Origin: SAR202 cluster bacterium
GTDB taxonomy: Bacteria > Chloroflexota > Dehalococcoidia > Lucifugimonadales > Lucifugimonadaceae
DNA length: 58,288 bases
Reading direction: 5' to 3'
Assembly (NCBI GenBank): GCA_009392215.1
Contig: VFGZ01000036.1
Coordinates: forward strand, 1-58,288
In this document: piece by piece, positions 1 to 8,285 of the stretch
How positions within the stretch are numbered: the first letter of the stretch is position 1
Layout: each line of letters begins with the position of its first letter
The notes under the pieces: generated by a model
Databases searched by the model: none
Told to the model about the DNA's origin: nothing
What the model saw: the letters and a program-made list of their open reading frames with translations, nothing else
Position numbers and translations under genes: made by a program

Positions 1-88
1 TGGACTCAGACTTAGCAGCCTTAGCATCCGGCTTGGACTCAGACTTAGCAGCCTTAGCATCCGGCTTGGACTCAGACTTAGCAGCCTT
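1..88 (-). repeat. 33-bp in-frame tandem repeat in the rpsB 3' end
   Basis: Two perfect copies of a 33-base unit (1-33, 34-66) and a third matching for its first 22 bases (67-88) lie head to tail. Read on the minus strand, each unit encodes eleven residues of the type [11 protein letters not shown] inside the S2 reading frame, so the repeat extends the protein without breaking it. The array runs off the left edge, so the copy number is unknown. Confidence 0.9.
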
Positions 89-964
89 TACTTTTGATTT
101 TTTTGCATCCGCAGCTTCTTTAGCTGCACGTTCCGCGGCGGCGGCCTGTGCCGTTGCCCTAGCCGCAGCTTCTTGCGCCTCCAGTTCGGCCTCAGCAGCC
201 ATCCGCTCTTCACGAGCCAGCTTAGCTGCTGCTTTCCCAGATGCGATAGCTTCAGTGATATGTCGAGTTATCAAGGTAATCGAGCGCACAGAATCGTCAT
301 TACCAGGAATCGGATAATCGACTTGGGTAGGATCACAATTAGTATCAACTATTGCCACAATAGGAATGCCAAGCTTTTTGGCTTCAGCTACTGCAATTTG
401 TTCTTTTTCAATGTCTACAATAAACAGAACTTGAGGCAACTTTTCCATCTCTTTGATGCCACCAAAGAACTTATTCAAGCGTTCAACTTCAGCGGCCAAC
501 ATCAAAGATTCTCGCTTAGTCTGTGCGACCACGGTCCCTTTGGCAAAGGCATCTTCCAAATAAACCAACCGCTCTATCCGAGCTTGAATGGTTTGAAAAT
601 TCGTCATCATTCCACCCAACCATCTCTGGTTGATGTACATCGCACCGACTTTGTCGGCCTGTTCTTTAATGGCGCCTTGAGCCTGGGCTTTAGTCCCGAC
701 CAACAAACACTCCCCACCCTTACTAACAATCATCTCGATAAATTCCTTAGCGGTTTTTAAGGAGGTGAGTGTCTTAGATAGGTCGATGATGTGTGCACGC
801 GATCGCTTCCCAAAGATATATTCACTCATCTTAGGATTCCATCGCTTGGAAGGGTGACCAAAATGGACCCCAGCGACAAAAAGCGAACGCAGGTCGAGAG
901 GCGCCAGAGTCCCATCTTCCCCTGGATTTTCAGGAGTGATCTGTGGAGTCTCTGCTGTTGTCAA
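1..964 (-). CDS. rpsB: 30S ribosomal protein S2 with repetitive C-terminal tail (3' end cut by window)
   Basis: S2 binds the 30S head/body junction and helps dock S1 and mRNA. The family core is clear on the minus strand: [16 protein letters not shown] near the N-terminus, then [12 protein letters not shown] and the VDTNCDP segment. There is no ATG before the conserved block. A TTG at 964-962 is preceded immediately by an in-frame TAA and by a good Shine-Dalgarno (AAGAGG), so TTG is the start. After about residue 230 the protein becomes an Ala/Lys/Glu-rich, probably helical or disordered tail ending in 11-residue repeats, well beyond the usual 230-260 residues. The gene continues off the left edge; tsf normally follows but cannot be seen. 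Recognition of S2 is certain and the start is well supported. Confidence 0.97.
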   Translation of the reverse strand, partial: MTTAETPQITPENPGEDGTLAPLDLRSLFVAGVHFGHPSKRWNPKMSEYIFGKRSRAHIIDLSKTLTSLKTAKEFIEMIVSKGGECLLVGTKAQAQGAIKEQADKVGAMYINQRWLGGMMTNFQTIQARIERLVYLEDAFAKGTVVAQTKRESLMLAAEVERLNKFFGGIKEMEKLPQVLFIVDIEKEQIAVAEAKKLGIPIVAIVDTNCDPTQVDYPIPGNDDSVRSITLITRHITEAIASGKAAAKLAREERMAAEAELEAQEAAARATAQAAAAERAAKEAADAKKSKVKAAKSESKPDAKAAKSESKPDAKAAKSES

Positions 965-981
965 TTAATCGCCTCTTAACA

Positions 982-1005
982 CCGATTCAACAACTTTAGA
1001 ATCGG
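982..1005 (-). promoter_or_regulatory. rpsB leader hairpin next to the ribosome-binding site
   Basis: A perfect 7-bp stem (CCGATTC / GAATCGG, 982-988 with 999-1005) with a 10-base loop lies a few bases upstream of the AAGAGG ribosome-binding site of rpsB. Its place in the untranslated leader fits a translational control element. S2 leaders are autoregulated in some bacteria, but equivalence here is inference. Confidence 0.4.
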
Positions 1006-1037
1006 GCTTGTGATAAAAATACGATCACACGCAACAA

Positions 1038-1058
1038 GGCGCGGGACTTACCCGCGCC
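1038..1058 (-). terminator. GC-rich hairpin between the LuxR-type gene and rpsB
   Basis: GGCGCGGG (1038-1045) and CCCGCGCC (1051-1058) form a perfect 8-bp stem with a 5-base loop. Both flanking genes read leftward. In that direction the hairpin is followed by TTGTTGCG, only a weak U tract. It may end the regulator transcript. If the rpsB promoter lies upstream, at a TGATAGAAT-like box near 1090-1100, it would instead be a second leader structure. Confidence 0.5.
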
Positions 1059-1135
1059 ATTGATCTTACGCTAGATCACGACTTATTCTATCACAGCCCA
1101 AGTTCAAAACTCGAGTACATTGATATACAAAAAAC

Positions 1136-1855
1136 TTAGGTGTCGACCAGAGGTAAAAGCCATCCGTTCTGAGCGGCAAGGGCAACCGCATGTGCTCGGT
1201 TACGAGTGTTTGTCTTCTCGAAAATCTTAACGAGATAATTCTTGACGGTCTGCTCGCCCAATCCTACTATCTCGCCAATATGTTTACTTGTCTCCCCTTG
1301 TGCAACTAATTGAAGGATCCCCATTTCATGATCAGTTAATCGATTCTCAACCTTATCGAAACGTGCCCTAACATCTCGCCTTTCAGATAATTCTCGCAAT
1401 ACCTGAATGGCAGTATCTTTACGCGAGGCCAACTGTTTCAACAATGGGCTCCCGGGTTGATCCACTATCGAGCAGATTGTTTCCTCCAGCTCCCGGGCAT
1501 TTATCGATGCAGTTACATATGCCCATGCACCAGCACAAAGTGCTTGCATCATTATTTCAGTTGAACGTTCAACTCCAATAAATAACAGTTTGGGTTGAGG
1601 AGTTACATCGAATCCTTGATCAAATTTCATGTCAGGAATCTGATCAATAATACGAACATCCGACACCGTGTTATAACCGATATTACTTTTCACTACAGAA
1701 AACCGTGCGCTCCTGACCAGCAAATTGTTTAAATCTCTCTCCAACTGGGAATCAGAAATCACGATATGCACAGCAATCGGAGCAACCCTATGATTAATAG
1801 AATCCTCGTTCAGGGGTATCAATAGAGGTTGTGTGCTTGCGTGCTTAAGTGCCAA
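1136..1855 (-). CDS. LuxR/NarL-type response regulator with divergent receiver
   Basis: A 239-residue predicted transcription factor. Residues 172-235 form a LuxR-type helix-turn-helix (LTDHEMGILQLVAQGETSKH, then the recognition-helix stretch EQTVKNYLVKIFEKTNTRNR). Residues 25-132 look like a receiver domain. A possible phosphoacceptor Asp71 sits in DVRIIDQIPDM, but the usual Thr/Ser (here FIGVE) and the Lys of the switch (here YVTAS) are absent, and only one residue of the usual N-terminal acidic pair is seen. The regulator may respond through an atypical or phosphorylation-independent route. No sensor kinase adjoins it. It lies upstream of rpsB on the same strand, diverging from the CcdA-like gene. 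Its target is unknown. Confidence 0.85.
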   Translation of the reverse strand: MALKHASTQPLLIPLNEDSINHRVAPIAVHIVISDSQLERDLNNLLVRSARFSVVKSNIGYNTVSDVRIIDQIPDMKFDQGFDVTPQPKLLFIGVERSTEIMMQALCAGAWAYVTASINARELEETICSIVDQPGSPLLKQLASRKDTAIQVLRELSERRDVRARFDKVENRLTDHEMGILQLVAQGETSKHIGEIVGLGEQTVKNYLVKIFEKTNTRNRAHAVALAAQNGWLLPLVDT

Positions 1856-2140
1856 CGGAATGAAATCTCAACAATGAAAGGTAATCAGAAATATGGCTTA
1901 CATTAATGTCAAAGAAACAATGCAATGATAGTGGGCGGTTACGACTTGAACCAGCCAACACAAGTTCTGACAGCAAAACCTTACATCAGCTAGCTATCGT
2001 GAAACTAACTTGAGAATCAAACAATAAATTCAGTGCCGGAATGTACAAACCGAAATACCTATTTCCCAATACGCCGGGAAACTTGACATAAGCACGTATG
2101 ACTGTTCTTCTTCATCAAACGAAACTAATCCTGTCTACAA

Positions 2141-3073
2141 ATGACCAAAGCCAAGATCCAAATCACACATAAGCAAGATGGGTTCAACGCTAAAAACCTA
2201 CCTTTACCAGTGTTTGTTGCGTTGTTAACCACCATGCTCTCACTAATCGCAGGCCTGTTGGCAGGACCTGGGACAAATGGTTTTATCGGAAACGCTTTGG
2301 TTTACTCATCTAATAGTTCAGGATTCCTTGGCAACATCGGTTCATTCCTACCGCTTGGATTCGCTTTCGGAGCAGGAATGGTAGCAACGGTAAACCCATG
2401 CGGATTCATAATGCTTCCGACATTTTTGACTGTGTACCTGTCCGATGAGCAGGGCGATTCCAGCAACAGTCGAAATCTAGTGGCACTCTCACGATCACTG
2501 GCGAAAGCACTTTACGTAAGTGCAGCCCTTGGAACGGGTTTTGTCGTACTATTCGGCGCGGTCGGTCTAATCATATCCTCACCGGCAAAATCACTGGTTG
2601 GAATATTCCCTTGGATAGGTTTTGGGCTGGGCTTTGTCATGGCAGGACTCGGGGCTTATCTATTCGCTGGGGGAAGGATCTACACCAGTAAAGCACAATC
2701 AACAGCAGCCTTGATCGGCACAACAAGCGAGACAAGCGTAAAAGGATACTTCCTCTTCGGAATTTCCTACGCACTGGCGTCTCTAAGTTGTACTCTACCA
2801 ATCTTCCTTGGCCTCATAAGCAGTTCGCTGGTCACTGGGGGGATCATAGAAGCCGCCGGGCAATTTATTGCTTACGCCCTCGGTATGGCATTCGTAATAA
2901 CCGTTCTAACAATGGGTATTGCCGTTTTCAAAGGCGCGACCGTACGACAACTGCGGAAGATAATGCCGTACGTTCATCCAATTTCAGCAGGAGCATCAAT
3001 CCTTGTAGGTGGATACCTTATCTTCTATTGGCTGACAGAAGGCGAAGTTGCTCGCAGTTTTGGTGTTGGGTAA
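2141..3073 (+). CDS. CcdA/DsbD-like thiol-disulfide transmembrane transporter
   Basis: A 310-residue polytopic membrane protein of the CcdA/DsbD-beta family, which carries reducing equivalents from cytoplasmic thioredoxin across the membrane, commonly for cytochrome c maturation. The two signature cysteines are present in their usual helices: Cys87 in VNPCGFIMLP and Cys217 in SLSCTLPIFLG. About seven hydrophobic segments are visible, one near residues 22-42 ahead of the core. The gene stands alone with no thioredoxin-like partner beside it. The ccm genes lie about 8 kb downstream on the same strand, so it could supply reductant to that pathway (inference). The ATG lacks an obvious ribosome-binding site. 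Confidence 0.87.
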   Translation: MTKAKIQITHKQDGFNAKNLPLPVFVALLTTMLSLIAGLLAGPGTNGFIGNALVYSSNSSGFLGNIGSFLPLGFAFGAGMVATVNPCGFIMLPTFLTVYLSDEQGDSSNSRNLVALSRSLAKALYVSAALGTGFVVLFGAVGLIISSPAKSLVGIFPWIGFGLGFVMAGLGAYLFAGGRIYTSKAQSTAALIGTTSETSVKGYFLFGISYALASLSCTLPIFLGLISSSLVTGGIIEAAGQFIAYALGMAFVITVLTMGIAVFKGATVRQLRKIMPYVHPISAGASILVGGYLIFYWLTEGEVARSFGVG

Positions 3074-3245
3074 CAGTAATTTCATCGCACAAAATTCATA
3101 AAGCCCCAGATGAATTTCATCAAAGCAAACATCACTAATCCATAAGGCACCATATCCAAATAATTTATTTCTGATTTGGAATAGAAATTGTTCCTGCCCT
3201 CAGATCAAGAATCCAGATGGGCTATTAAATGCATCGACGCATTAT

Positions 3246-4016
3246 CTATGCTGACACCACTGGGTTGTGTAGCACACCAATGTGCTCAATTTCAACGGTC
3301 ACATCCCCGCCGGGATTGATAGGCGGAGTGGTGCCAGACGTACCAGTCCAAATCATGTCACCACTATATAAAGTCACGTATTGACTAATAAATGAAATCG
3401 CCTGTGCAACCGTAAAAATCATTTCAGAAGAGTGGCATTTCTGGCCTTCGACTCCATTTACAAGACCTCGTATAGCAACATCCTGAGGATCAATATCTGT
3501 GACGATGAAAGGACCGGTTGGTCCAAAAGTATCTGATGACTTAGCACGCCACCACTGTTTATCTGCTTTAGCGCCTGACTGCCATTCGCGTGCACTCACA
3601 TCATTACCAGCGGTGTAACCAAAAACATAGTCAAGAGCATTTTGTTCGGACACCTTACTAGCCTCTCGACCAATAATTACTACTAATTCAGATTCACAAA
3701 CGACTAAACCTGCCTCAGCGGGTAATTTGATATCTTCGCCAGGACCGATAATCGCATTGGTATTTTTATAAAACGGCTCTGGACGGGTCGGTTTATCAGC
3801 ACCTAAAAGATGAGAGCCATAATTCAACGCTAGACACAACATCTTACTGGGGTGAGGATTAGGGGCAAGGATTTTAATTTCTTGCAATTCGTACGTTGAA
3901 CCTGTCTCTGAATAATCTTGGCCTATCGGCGAATTGGAAATCTCGTTTACCTTATCGCCATTTACTACACCATAAGTAGCGACTCCGTCGCCGCTTTCGA
4001 ATCTCACAAACTTCAT
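3246..4016 (-). CDS. fumarylacetoacetate hydrolase (FAH) family protein
   Basis: A 256-residue FAH-fold enzyme. The family cleaves C-C bonds or tautomerises/decarboxylates 2-oxo acids in aromatic and sugar-acid catabolism using a divalent metal. The metal ligands are visible: Glu108 and Glu110 in CESELVVIIGREAS, and Asp139 in AGNDVSAREWQ. The C-terminal half carries the usual WTGTSGTTPPINPGG segment. Length fits the short bacterial FAH proteins. It diverges from the D-aminoacylase gene across about 175 bases, so the two may share regulation. The exact substrate cannot be read from the sequence. Confidence 0.9.
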   Translation of the reverse strand: MKFVRFESGDGVATYGVVNGDKVNEISNSPIGQDYSETGSTYELQEIKILAPNPHPSKMLCLALNYGSHLLGADKPTRPEPFYKNTNAIIGPGEDIKLPAEAGLVVCESELVVIIGREASKVSEQNALDYVFGYTAGNDVSAREWQSGAKADKQWWRAKSSDTFGPTGPFIVTDIDPQDVAIRGLVNGVEGQKCHSSEMIFTVAQAISFISQYVTLYSGDMIWTGTSGTTPPINPGGDVTVEIEHIGVLHNPVVSA

Positions 4017-4191
4017 TTTGGTCCTGCTCTTTCGTAAATACCTTTCACGCTTTCATGCCAAACTCACTTTAAGAAATAGCGAAAAGCCAGCAAAGCACGA
4101 TCCCAAGCCGGATTATGTTACTCCTGTAACAAAGGTATGCTCATCACGTGCGGGAAAATTTGAGCACATATGCCTACACGGAGGAATGATA

Positions 4192-5784
4192 TTGCTTGAT
4201 CTCATAATTAGAAATGGGACCGTTATCGATGGTACAGGCTCATCGAAATTCAAAGCAGACATCGGCATAAAGGGCGATTCGGTTATAGCGATTGGTGAAA
4301 TAACTGATAGAGCGAGCAGGGAAATCAACGCAAGTGGAGCGGTCGTCACCCCTGGGTTCATTGACCTCCACACTCACTCAGATAACTCCTTCTTGATTGA
4401 TCCACTGGCTGACTCGAAACTGAGACAAGGTGTAACTTTTGAATTAATGGGTAACTGCGGAATGAGCTTTTGTGCCCCATTGAACAGCCAAACATTAGAT
4501 GAGTTCAACAATAGAACAAACAAATACATCCCCGACTATAAACCGGGCTGGTCCACAATGGACGGGTATCTTTCAGCACTTGAAAACGCCGGTTCAACCA
4601 TCAACATAGCCGCACAGATAGGTCACGGAACAGTACGCAGAAGCGTTATGGGTATGGACCCGCGCATGCCTACTCCTGAGCAACTCGATCGTATGAAAGG
4701 CCTCATAGGGGACTCTTTAGATGCCGGCGCTCTGGGAATGTCTACCGGTCTTTGGTACGCACCGGGATCCTACTCACTCGCAGATGAGGTTATAGAGCTA
4801 ACCCAACCGGCAGCGGATCGAGGAAAGCTGTACTCCTCGCATATTCGCTCAGAGGCCGACGATCTCAGTGGGCTATTTCCAGCTCACGCGGAAGCAATTG
4901 AAGTAGGTCGTAGAACCGGAGCTCGGATTCAAATTTCACATGTAAAGGCAGTAGGTCCGCAGTTCTGGGGACGGGGGCACGAACTAGTTGAAGGCATGGA
5001 GCTGGCACGTCAAGAAGGTGTAGACGTCGCAGGTGATCAATATCCTTACGAGTGGTCTTCAACAGGATTTTCTGGAGCCATGTTCGCTCGGTGGGCATTG
5101 GTAGGTGGAAGACAAGCTACTTTAGACAGACTCGCCGATGACGACACACGTTCACGAATCCGATCAGATGTAACTTATTACATCAACCGAAATCACTCAG
5201 CTGAAGGCTGTGTGATTGCCAGTTTCCCGCCTGATCAAAGTCTAGAAGGTCGTAATCTGCAAGATATCGCTGACGAGATGAACTGCCAACCTGAAGAAGC
5301 TGCGCTACGCCTTTATGAAAAGTCAGAAGGTAACTATGTACTACATTCTATGGAAGCCAAAGATGTGGATTCCATTATCACTTGGCCTTTAATGGCAGTA
5401 GCTTCTGACGGGTCATCATTACGCGATGAGGGACCTTTATCTTCAGGTAAACCACACCCTCGTAGCTACGCTACCAACTCAGTTGTAATCGAAGATTTCG
5501 TTGTGAAACGCAACCTGCTCACTTTAGAAGAGTCCATTTACAAAATGACCGGACTGCCCGCGTCAAGGCTTAACTTGAGCAGACGTGGTCGGTTAGCACC
5601 AGGACAAATTGCAGACCTCCTAATCTTTGATCCAAAAAAGATCAAGCAAAACAACAACTTCATCAATCCACACGTTTATTCCTCTGGAATAGATTATGTT
5701 TTCGTGAACGGAAAACCAGCTCTTGAAAATGGCAAACCAAACGGAAGCTTGCCGGGCAAAGTCATTCGATCTTTAACTGATTAA
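4192..5784 (+). CDS. N-acyl-D-amino-acid deacylase (D-aminoacylase), amidohydrolase superfamily
   Basis: Predicted to hydrolyse N-acyl-D-amino acids or similar amides. The metal-binding HTH pair is at residues 60-62 (GFIDLHTHSD), followed by GNCGMSFCAP, ISHVKAVGP, DQYPY and VASDGSSL, all typical of D-aminoacylases. Start choice: GGAGG (4180-4184) sits only 1 base before an ATG at 4186 but 7 bases before a TTG at 4192. Starting at the TTG gives MLDLIIRNGTVIDG and 530 residues, exactly the length and N-terminus of the paralogue at 42108-43700. An upstream in-frame ATG at 4018 would add 58 residues unlike the family. It diverges from the FAH gene. The substrate is inferred from family only. Confidence 0.9.
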   Translation: MLDLIIRNGTVIDGTGSSKFKADIGIKGDSVIAIGEITDRASREINASGAVVTPGFIDLHTHSDNSFLIDPLADSKLRQGVTFELMGNCGMSFCAPLNSQTLDEFNNRTNKYIPDYKPGWSTMDGYLSALENAGSTINIAAQIGHGTVRRSVMGMDPRMPTPEQLDRMKGLIGDSLDAGALGMSTGLWYAPGSYSLADEVIELTQPAADRGKLYSSHIRSEADDLSGLFPAHAEAIEVGRRTGARIQISHVKAVGPQFWGRGHELVEGMELARQEGVDVAGDQYPYEWSSTGFSGAMFARWALVGGRQATLDRLADDDTRSRIRSDVTYYINRNHSAEGCVIASFPPDQSLEGRNLQDIADEMNCQPEEAALRLYEKSEGNYVLHSMEAKDVDSIITWPLMAVASDGSSLRDEGPLSSGKPHPRSYATNSVVIEDFVVKRNLLTLEESIYKMTGLPASRLNLSRRGRLAPGQIADLLIFDPKKIKQNNNFINPHVYSSGIDYVFVNGKPALENGKPNGSLPGKVIRSLTD

Positions 5785-5855
5785 AGTAAAACTTGAACCC
5801 GTATACAAGATTGGCAGGAGATGGCACGGTCAATCTAATACCGCCACTCTCGGTA

Positions 5856-7271
5856 CTATGATCGGTGAACAATCACCATCTTGAGTTCGGTCATTTCCTC
5901 AACTGCATAACGCGGTCCTTCTTTTCCCATACCACTATCTTTTAGACCACCGTAAGGCATCAAGTCTGCCCTAAACTGGGTGCCACCGTTAATATTCAAG
6001 TTGCCAGAGTCAACCTCCAGCGCAAACTTAAGTGCGTCGTCAATGTTCTCTGTAAAAATCGCAGCTGATAACCCAAATCGGGTGTCATTAGCAAATTTAA
6101 TAGCCTCATTAATACCGGACACTGGGGTCACGCCAACCGCTGGTCCAAAAAGTTCATCGCGCGAGAAACGCATATCCTGTTTGACATCCGCCAAAACTGC
6201 AGGCCTGACAACGGCTCCTTCTCTGATCCCCCCGGTCACTAATTTAGCCCCCGCTCCAACGGCCTCTTGTATCCAGTTTTCAACCCGCTCCGCATCACTC
6301 TCGCGCACCATCGGACCAACGTTCACAGCATCTTTCATAGGATCGCCCGTAGACAAAGACTCCACAATAGGGGTTAGAGCATCCAGGTAATCGGCATATA
6401 CCGATTTATCAACGATGGCTCGTTGAGTAGAAATGCAAACTTGACCTGCGTTGGAATATCCACTCTGCACTGTTGCCGCTACAACCTTTTCCATATCAGC
6501 ATCTGGCAAAACTATAAGCGGCGAATTTGATCCAAGCTCCATAGTCACCTTCTTCAATCCAGCAGTGTGTGTAATACGTTCTCCAATCTCCTGACTCCCG
6601 GTGAATGTGACTTTTCTAACCGCAGGGTTGGATACCAAAGAATCACCAATCGCAGCGCCTGAGCCTGTCAAACACTGAATGGCTTCAGCTGGCAGTCCGG
6701 AATCAAGCAGTACTTCTGTTAGTTTGAGTGCAGACAACGGTGTATCACTCGCAGGCTTAATGACAACTGAATTACCAGCTGCTATAGCTGGCCCGACCTT
6801 ATGTGCAACTAGGTTTAATGGAAAATTAAATGGAGATATGGCCACAACAATGCCCACTGGCACTCGCACAGTGAATCCAAATTTCATTTCGTTACCAGGA
6901 GCGGCATCGAGTGGTATCGTTTCTCCGTAAAGTCGCTTCGCTTCTTCAGCCGACCATGTAATAGTCTGAATACAACGGTCTACTTCCAGTAATCCTTCAC
7001 TTATGACCTTGCCTTCTTCACGAGTAATAGTCTCGCCAAGATCCTGTCGGCGTTCCTTCAAAAGATCGACTGCGCGCATCAGAATCTCATATCGATCAAA
7101 AGCGCTTAAAGCTCGCATAGCAACCACACCACGACTAGCGCTGTCAATCGCTAGCTCCACATCTTCGAGGGCAGCCAAAGGTACAGTTTCAAATGGCTGA
7201 CCGGTGTAAGGATTAACTACATCCATCTCAGAAGCCCCAGATGTCCAATTGCCATTAATGTACATTTTCAT
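5856..7271 (-). CDS. NAD(P)-dependent aldehyde dehydrogenase
   Basis: A 471-residue ALDH-superfamily enzyme oxidising an aldehyde to a carboxylate. Key residues are present: Asn149 (SPFNF), the cofactor-loop FTGS (223-226), general base Glu245 (TMELGSNSP) and nucleophile Cys279 (GQVCIS). Length is typical of the family. The overall look is closest to the lactaldehyde/succinate-semialdehyde/glyceraldehyde-3-phosphate (non-phosphorylating) group, but the substrate is not decidable. It converges on the D-aminoacylase gene and has no obvious operon partner. A second Met lies at residue 3. Confidence 0.93.
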   Translation of the reverse strand: MKMYINGNWTSGASEMDVVNPYTGQPFETVPLAALEDVELAIDSASRGVVAMRALSAFDRYEILMRAVDLLKERRQDLGETITREEGKVISEGLLEVDRCIQTITWSAEEAKRLYGETIPLDAAPGNEMKFGFTVRVPVGIVVAISPFNFPLNLVAHKVGPAIAAGNSVVIKPASDTPLSALKLTEVLLDSGLPAEAIQCLTGSGAAIGDSLVSNPAVRKVTFTGSQEIGERITHTAGLKKVTMELGSNSPLIVLPDADMEKVVAATVQSGYSNAGQVCISTQRAIVDKSVYADYLDALTPIVESLSTGDPMKDAVNVGPMVRESDAERVENWIQEAVGAGAKLVTGGIREGAVVRPAVLADVKQDMRFSRDELFGPAVGVTPVSGINEAIKFANDTRFGLSAAIFTENIDDALKFALEVDSGNLNINGGTQFRADLMPYGGLKDSGMGKEGPRYAVEEMTELKMVIVHRS

Positions 7272-7390
7272 GATGGATGATCCCTTTAATCGTTTCTAAA
7301 CGAATAGGTTGCGGCACGAATAGATGAGGGCAGTTTAGAACCGTGAAGAAATAAGTACAATCCCAAAAGGAAAATAACGCCATTTATTGT

Positions 7391-8104
7391 TCAGGCAGTA
7401 CCCATAGTCAAATCGCGCAAAGAAGCTACCTCTGACAAGGTCATATCACGCCAAGCCCGCTTCGGTATGTCGTTCAAACTCATGGTCCCAAAACGAATTC
7501 GACGCAACTTGATCACAGGAGACCCTACCGATTCAAACATCCGACGCACTATTCGATTACGACCTTCATGAATCGTGATATCAACCCTGCGTCTGCGAGC
7601 GGATATCACATTGATAAGCGCAGGTTTTGTTGGACCGTCATCCAATTTAACTCCACGAGACAGCAATGATTCAGACACTTGAGATAATGGTCGTGATAAT
7701 TCGGCTCGGTATGTTTTTCCAATTTCAAAACTCGGATGCGCCATCTTCTGAGCAAAATCCCCATCGTTGGTTAAAAGCAATAAACCTTCAGTATCGACAT
7801 CCAGTCGGCCAATTGGGTATACGCGTTCACGAACATCGACCAAATCCATAACCGTCGGACGACCGTGCGGATCTGAAACAGTAGTGACGTATCCTGTTGG
7901 TTTATTCAACAAGATGTAGCGTTTCTGTTGTATAGAAATACGGTTACCGTCAGCAAGAATTACATCAATATTTTGATCGGCAAAATCTCCGATTTTAGCC
8001 GTCTGGCCGTTTACTTGAATCCGACCTTCAGCAATCAATCTTTCAGATTTCCTAAGAGATGCAATACCTGCAGAAGCAAGAATTTTATGTAGCCGTTGTT
8101 TCAT
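7391..8104 (-). CDS. rluB: 23S rRNA pseudouridine synthase, RsuA/RluB family
   Basis: A 237-residue enzyme converting a uridine of ribosomal RNA to pseudouridine. An S4 RNA-binding domain occupies about residues 1-60 (MKQRLHKILASAGIASLRKS). The catalytic domain follows with KPTGYVTT and the signature GRLDVDTEGLLLLTNDG, whose Asp102 is the catalytic aspartate. RluB is the most usual assignment for a stand-alone protein of this size in such genomes; RluE or RsuA cannot be excluded. It lies upstream of the aldehyde dehydrogenase on the same strand with about 120 bases between, so probably separate units. Confidence 0.88.
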   Translation of the reverse strand: MKQRLHKILASAGIASLRKSERLIAEGRIQVNGQTAKIGDFADQNIDVILADGNRISIQQKRYILLNKPTGYVTTVSDPHGRPTVMDLVDVRERVYPIGRLDVDTEGLLLLTNDGDFAQKMAHPSFEIGKTYRAELSRPLSQVSESLLSRGVKLDDGPTKPALINVISARRRRVDITIHEGRNRIVRRMFESVGSPVIKLRRIRFGTMSLNDIPKRAWRDMTLSEVASLRDLTMGTA

Positions 8105-8285
8105 ATAAACCCGAGTCTGTCACACTAACCGACCTTTAGCATAAAGCAGTAACTAACTCCTCATACCAGAATTACTCAGTGAATAACTTTCGTACTTTCA
8201 TCCAAACGGACATACGATTACTATCTCCTTAAAACATTATTCCCCTCCTGATTTAACTTCCACTAGAACATACGAAAGATATCCA

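Noticed and set aside
33-760. Plus-strand frames over the rpsB region
   Set aside because: They are antisense to the clear S2 frame, and their Ala/Ser-rich character comes from the repeat tail read backwards.
3170-3200. AT-rich inverted repeat between the CcdA-like and FAH genes as a bidirectional terminator
   Set aside because: The 7-bp TCCAAAT/ATTTGGA stem has a 12-base loop and is too AT-rich to be convincing.
4865-5098. Antisense frame inside the first D-aminoacylase
   Set aside because: A shadow of a strongly conserved gene on the other strand.
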